Shown piece by piece: positions 7,635 through 8,337 of a DNA stretch of 8,337 nt. A program made the translations under genes and the position numbers. Each line of letters opens with the position of its first letter. The stretch's first letter is position 1. This DNA comes from Bacteroidales bacterium. Lineage in GTDB: Bacteria; Bacteroidota; Bacteroidia; Bacteroidales; JAAUTT01. The stretch spans positions 1 through 8,337 of the forward strand of contig JAAUTT010000157.1 in NCBI GenBank assembly GCA_012031335.1, given 5' to 3'. The notes beneath the pieces are model-generated. The model worked only from the letters and a program-made list of their open reading frames with translations, was not told where the DNA came from and did no database searches.

Positions 7635-8337
7635 TCAGCCAATGTTTTGAAGTAAAGTACGGATGCTCACCTTTTCACTGATCAATTCCCGCAGCTTGTC
7701 AACAGCAACCCGCTCCTGCTCCATGGTATCGCGATAACGGAGTGTAACGGTATTATCTTCGAGTGTCTGATGATCAATTGTGATACAGAAAGGTGTTCCG
7801 ATAGCATCTTGCCGACGGTACCGACGGCCGATGGTATCCTTTTCTTCGTATTGACAGTTGAAATCAAATCGTAAAAGGTCTAAAATTTCACGGCCTTTCT
7901 CCGATAAACCATCTTTTTCACAAGCGGGAAAATGGCAAGCTTAACGGGAGCAAGCGCTGGTGGAATACGCAACACAATGCGTTCGTCTTCCGAACCGTCT
8001 TCCTTTTTTATCTTTTCTTCACAGTAGGAATTTGATAAAACAGCCAGAAAGGTACGGTCCAGCCCAATGGAAGTCTCGATTACATATGGAATATAGCTTT
8101 CGTTTGTTTCCGAATCGAAATAGCGGATTTTCTTGCCCGAAAATTTCTCATGCTGCGAAAGGTCGAAATCGGTACGCGAATGTATACCTTCCAGTTCTTT
8201 GAAACCCATGGGAAAGTTAAACTGTATATCGGTGGCTGCATTAGCATAATGTGCCAGCTTCTCATGATCGTGATAACGATAATTTTCAGCACCCATGCCT
8301 AAAGCCAGGTGCCATTTCAGCCTCTTTTCTTTCCAAA
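7635..8337 (-). CDS. glyS: Glycyl-tRNA synthetase, C-terminal part, with one apparent 1-base deletion
   Basis: This class II synthetase charges tRNA-Gly with glycine. It is the single-chain alpha2 form (as in Bacteroidetes, archaea and eukaryotes), not the alpha/beta form of proteobacteria. The N-terminal half lies beyond the right edge; about 234 residues are visible. In order: HLALGMGAENYRYHDHEKLA and ELEGIHSRTDFDLSQHE of the catalytic core, class II motif 3 (YVIETSIGLDRTFLAVL), then the anticodon-binding domain starting PPALAPVKLAIFPLVKKDG. Adding one base to the T5 run at 7914-7918 restores LSEKGREILDLLRFDFNCQY and continues through GRRYRRQDAIGTPFCITIDH and LRYRDTMEQERVAVDKL to a TGA at 7637-7635. 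Without the correction the frame stops near 7880. An enzyme this essential is unlikely to be broken, so sequence error is favoured. It heads the glyS, glycosyltransferase, DUF3857 block. Confidence 0.93.

Noticed and set aside
7682..7867. Minus-strand open frame of 61 codons starting at 7867
   Set aside because: The true coding frame here is the glyS C-terminal anticodon-binding domain, recovered by correcting the T5 run at 7914-7918; this frame is out of phase with it.
274..8337. Phase variation or programmed frameshifting as the cause of the broken frames
   Set aside because: The runs are only 2-6 bases long, differ from gene to gene, carry no slippery heptamer plus pseudoknot arrangement that I could see, and affect essential enzymes where switching would be lethal.
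1..8337. CRISPR array, tRNA or rRNA genes, transposase, phage or toxin-antitoxin genes
   Set aside because: No regularly spaced direct repeats, cloverleaf-like segments, rRNA-like blocks or coding frames of these families were seen on either strand.

Overview
The window looks like ordinary chromosomal DNA from a member of the Bacteroidetes, probably Bacteroidales or Marinilabiliales. The reasons are protein types: a single-chain (alpha2-type) glycyl-tRNA synthetase, a DUF3857/transglutaminase-like secreted protein, an OmpA-type lipoprotein that starts Cys-Val-Pro after its signal peptide, and a RecO of the Bacteroidetes form. Most starts have AT-rich leaders without a Shine-Dalgarno sequence, and TAnnTTTG-like -7 boxes can be seen. 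These are judgements from recognising the families; no database search was run.

Layout, left to right. At the left edge (1-273) there is no complete gene. A possible gene start on the minus strand runs off the edge at base 1, with a strong ribosome binding site and a TAnnTTTG box upstream. Then come recO (274-1001) and dxs (1031-2954), both on the minus strand and 29 bases apart, probably one transcript read dxs then recO. The 587-base gap 2955-3541 holds a likely dxs promoter and a nested inverted-repeat element of about 190 bases (3103-3292) with a very stable hairpin at its centre. An OmpA-family coiled-coil lipoprotein gene follows on the plus strand (3542-4541). It converges on a minus-strand block across a short spacer with a long hairpin (4599-4648). 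The minus block, read from the right, is glyS (partial, 7635-8337), a family 4 glycosyltransferase (6288-7585) and a DUF3857/transglutaminase-like exported protein (4691-6221). The gaps are 49 and 66 bases, so they may be co-transcribed, but no common pathway is evident.

The dominant oddity is that all six genes are interrupted by single-base indels, nine in total, most of them in short A/T runs. Undoing each one restores a full-length protein with its expected motifs. Several of the genes are normally essential or highly conserved, and no isolated nonsense mutation was seen. The best reading is uncorrected sequencing or assembly error, not pseudogenes, so every gene below is annotated as one CDS with its frameshift sites named. 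The gene functions are housekeeping and envelope functions. I found no convincing new multi-gene system; the element at 3103-3292 is the most interesting unexplained structure.
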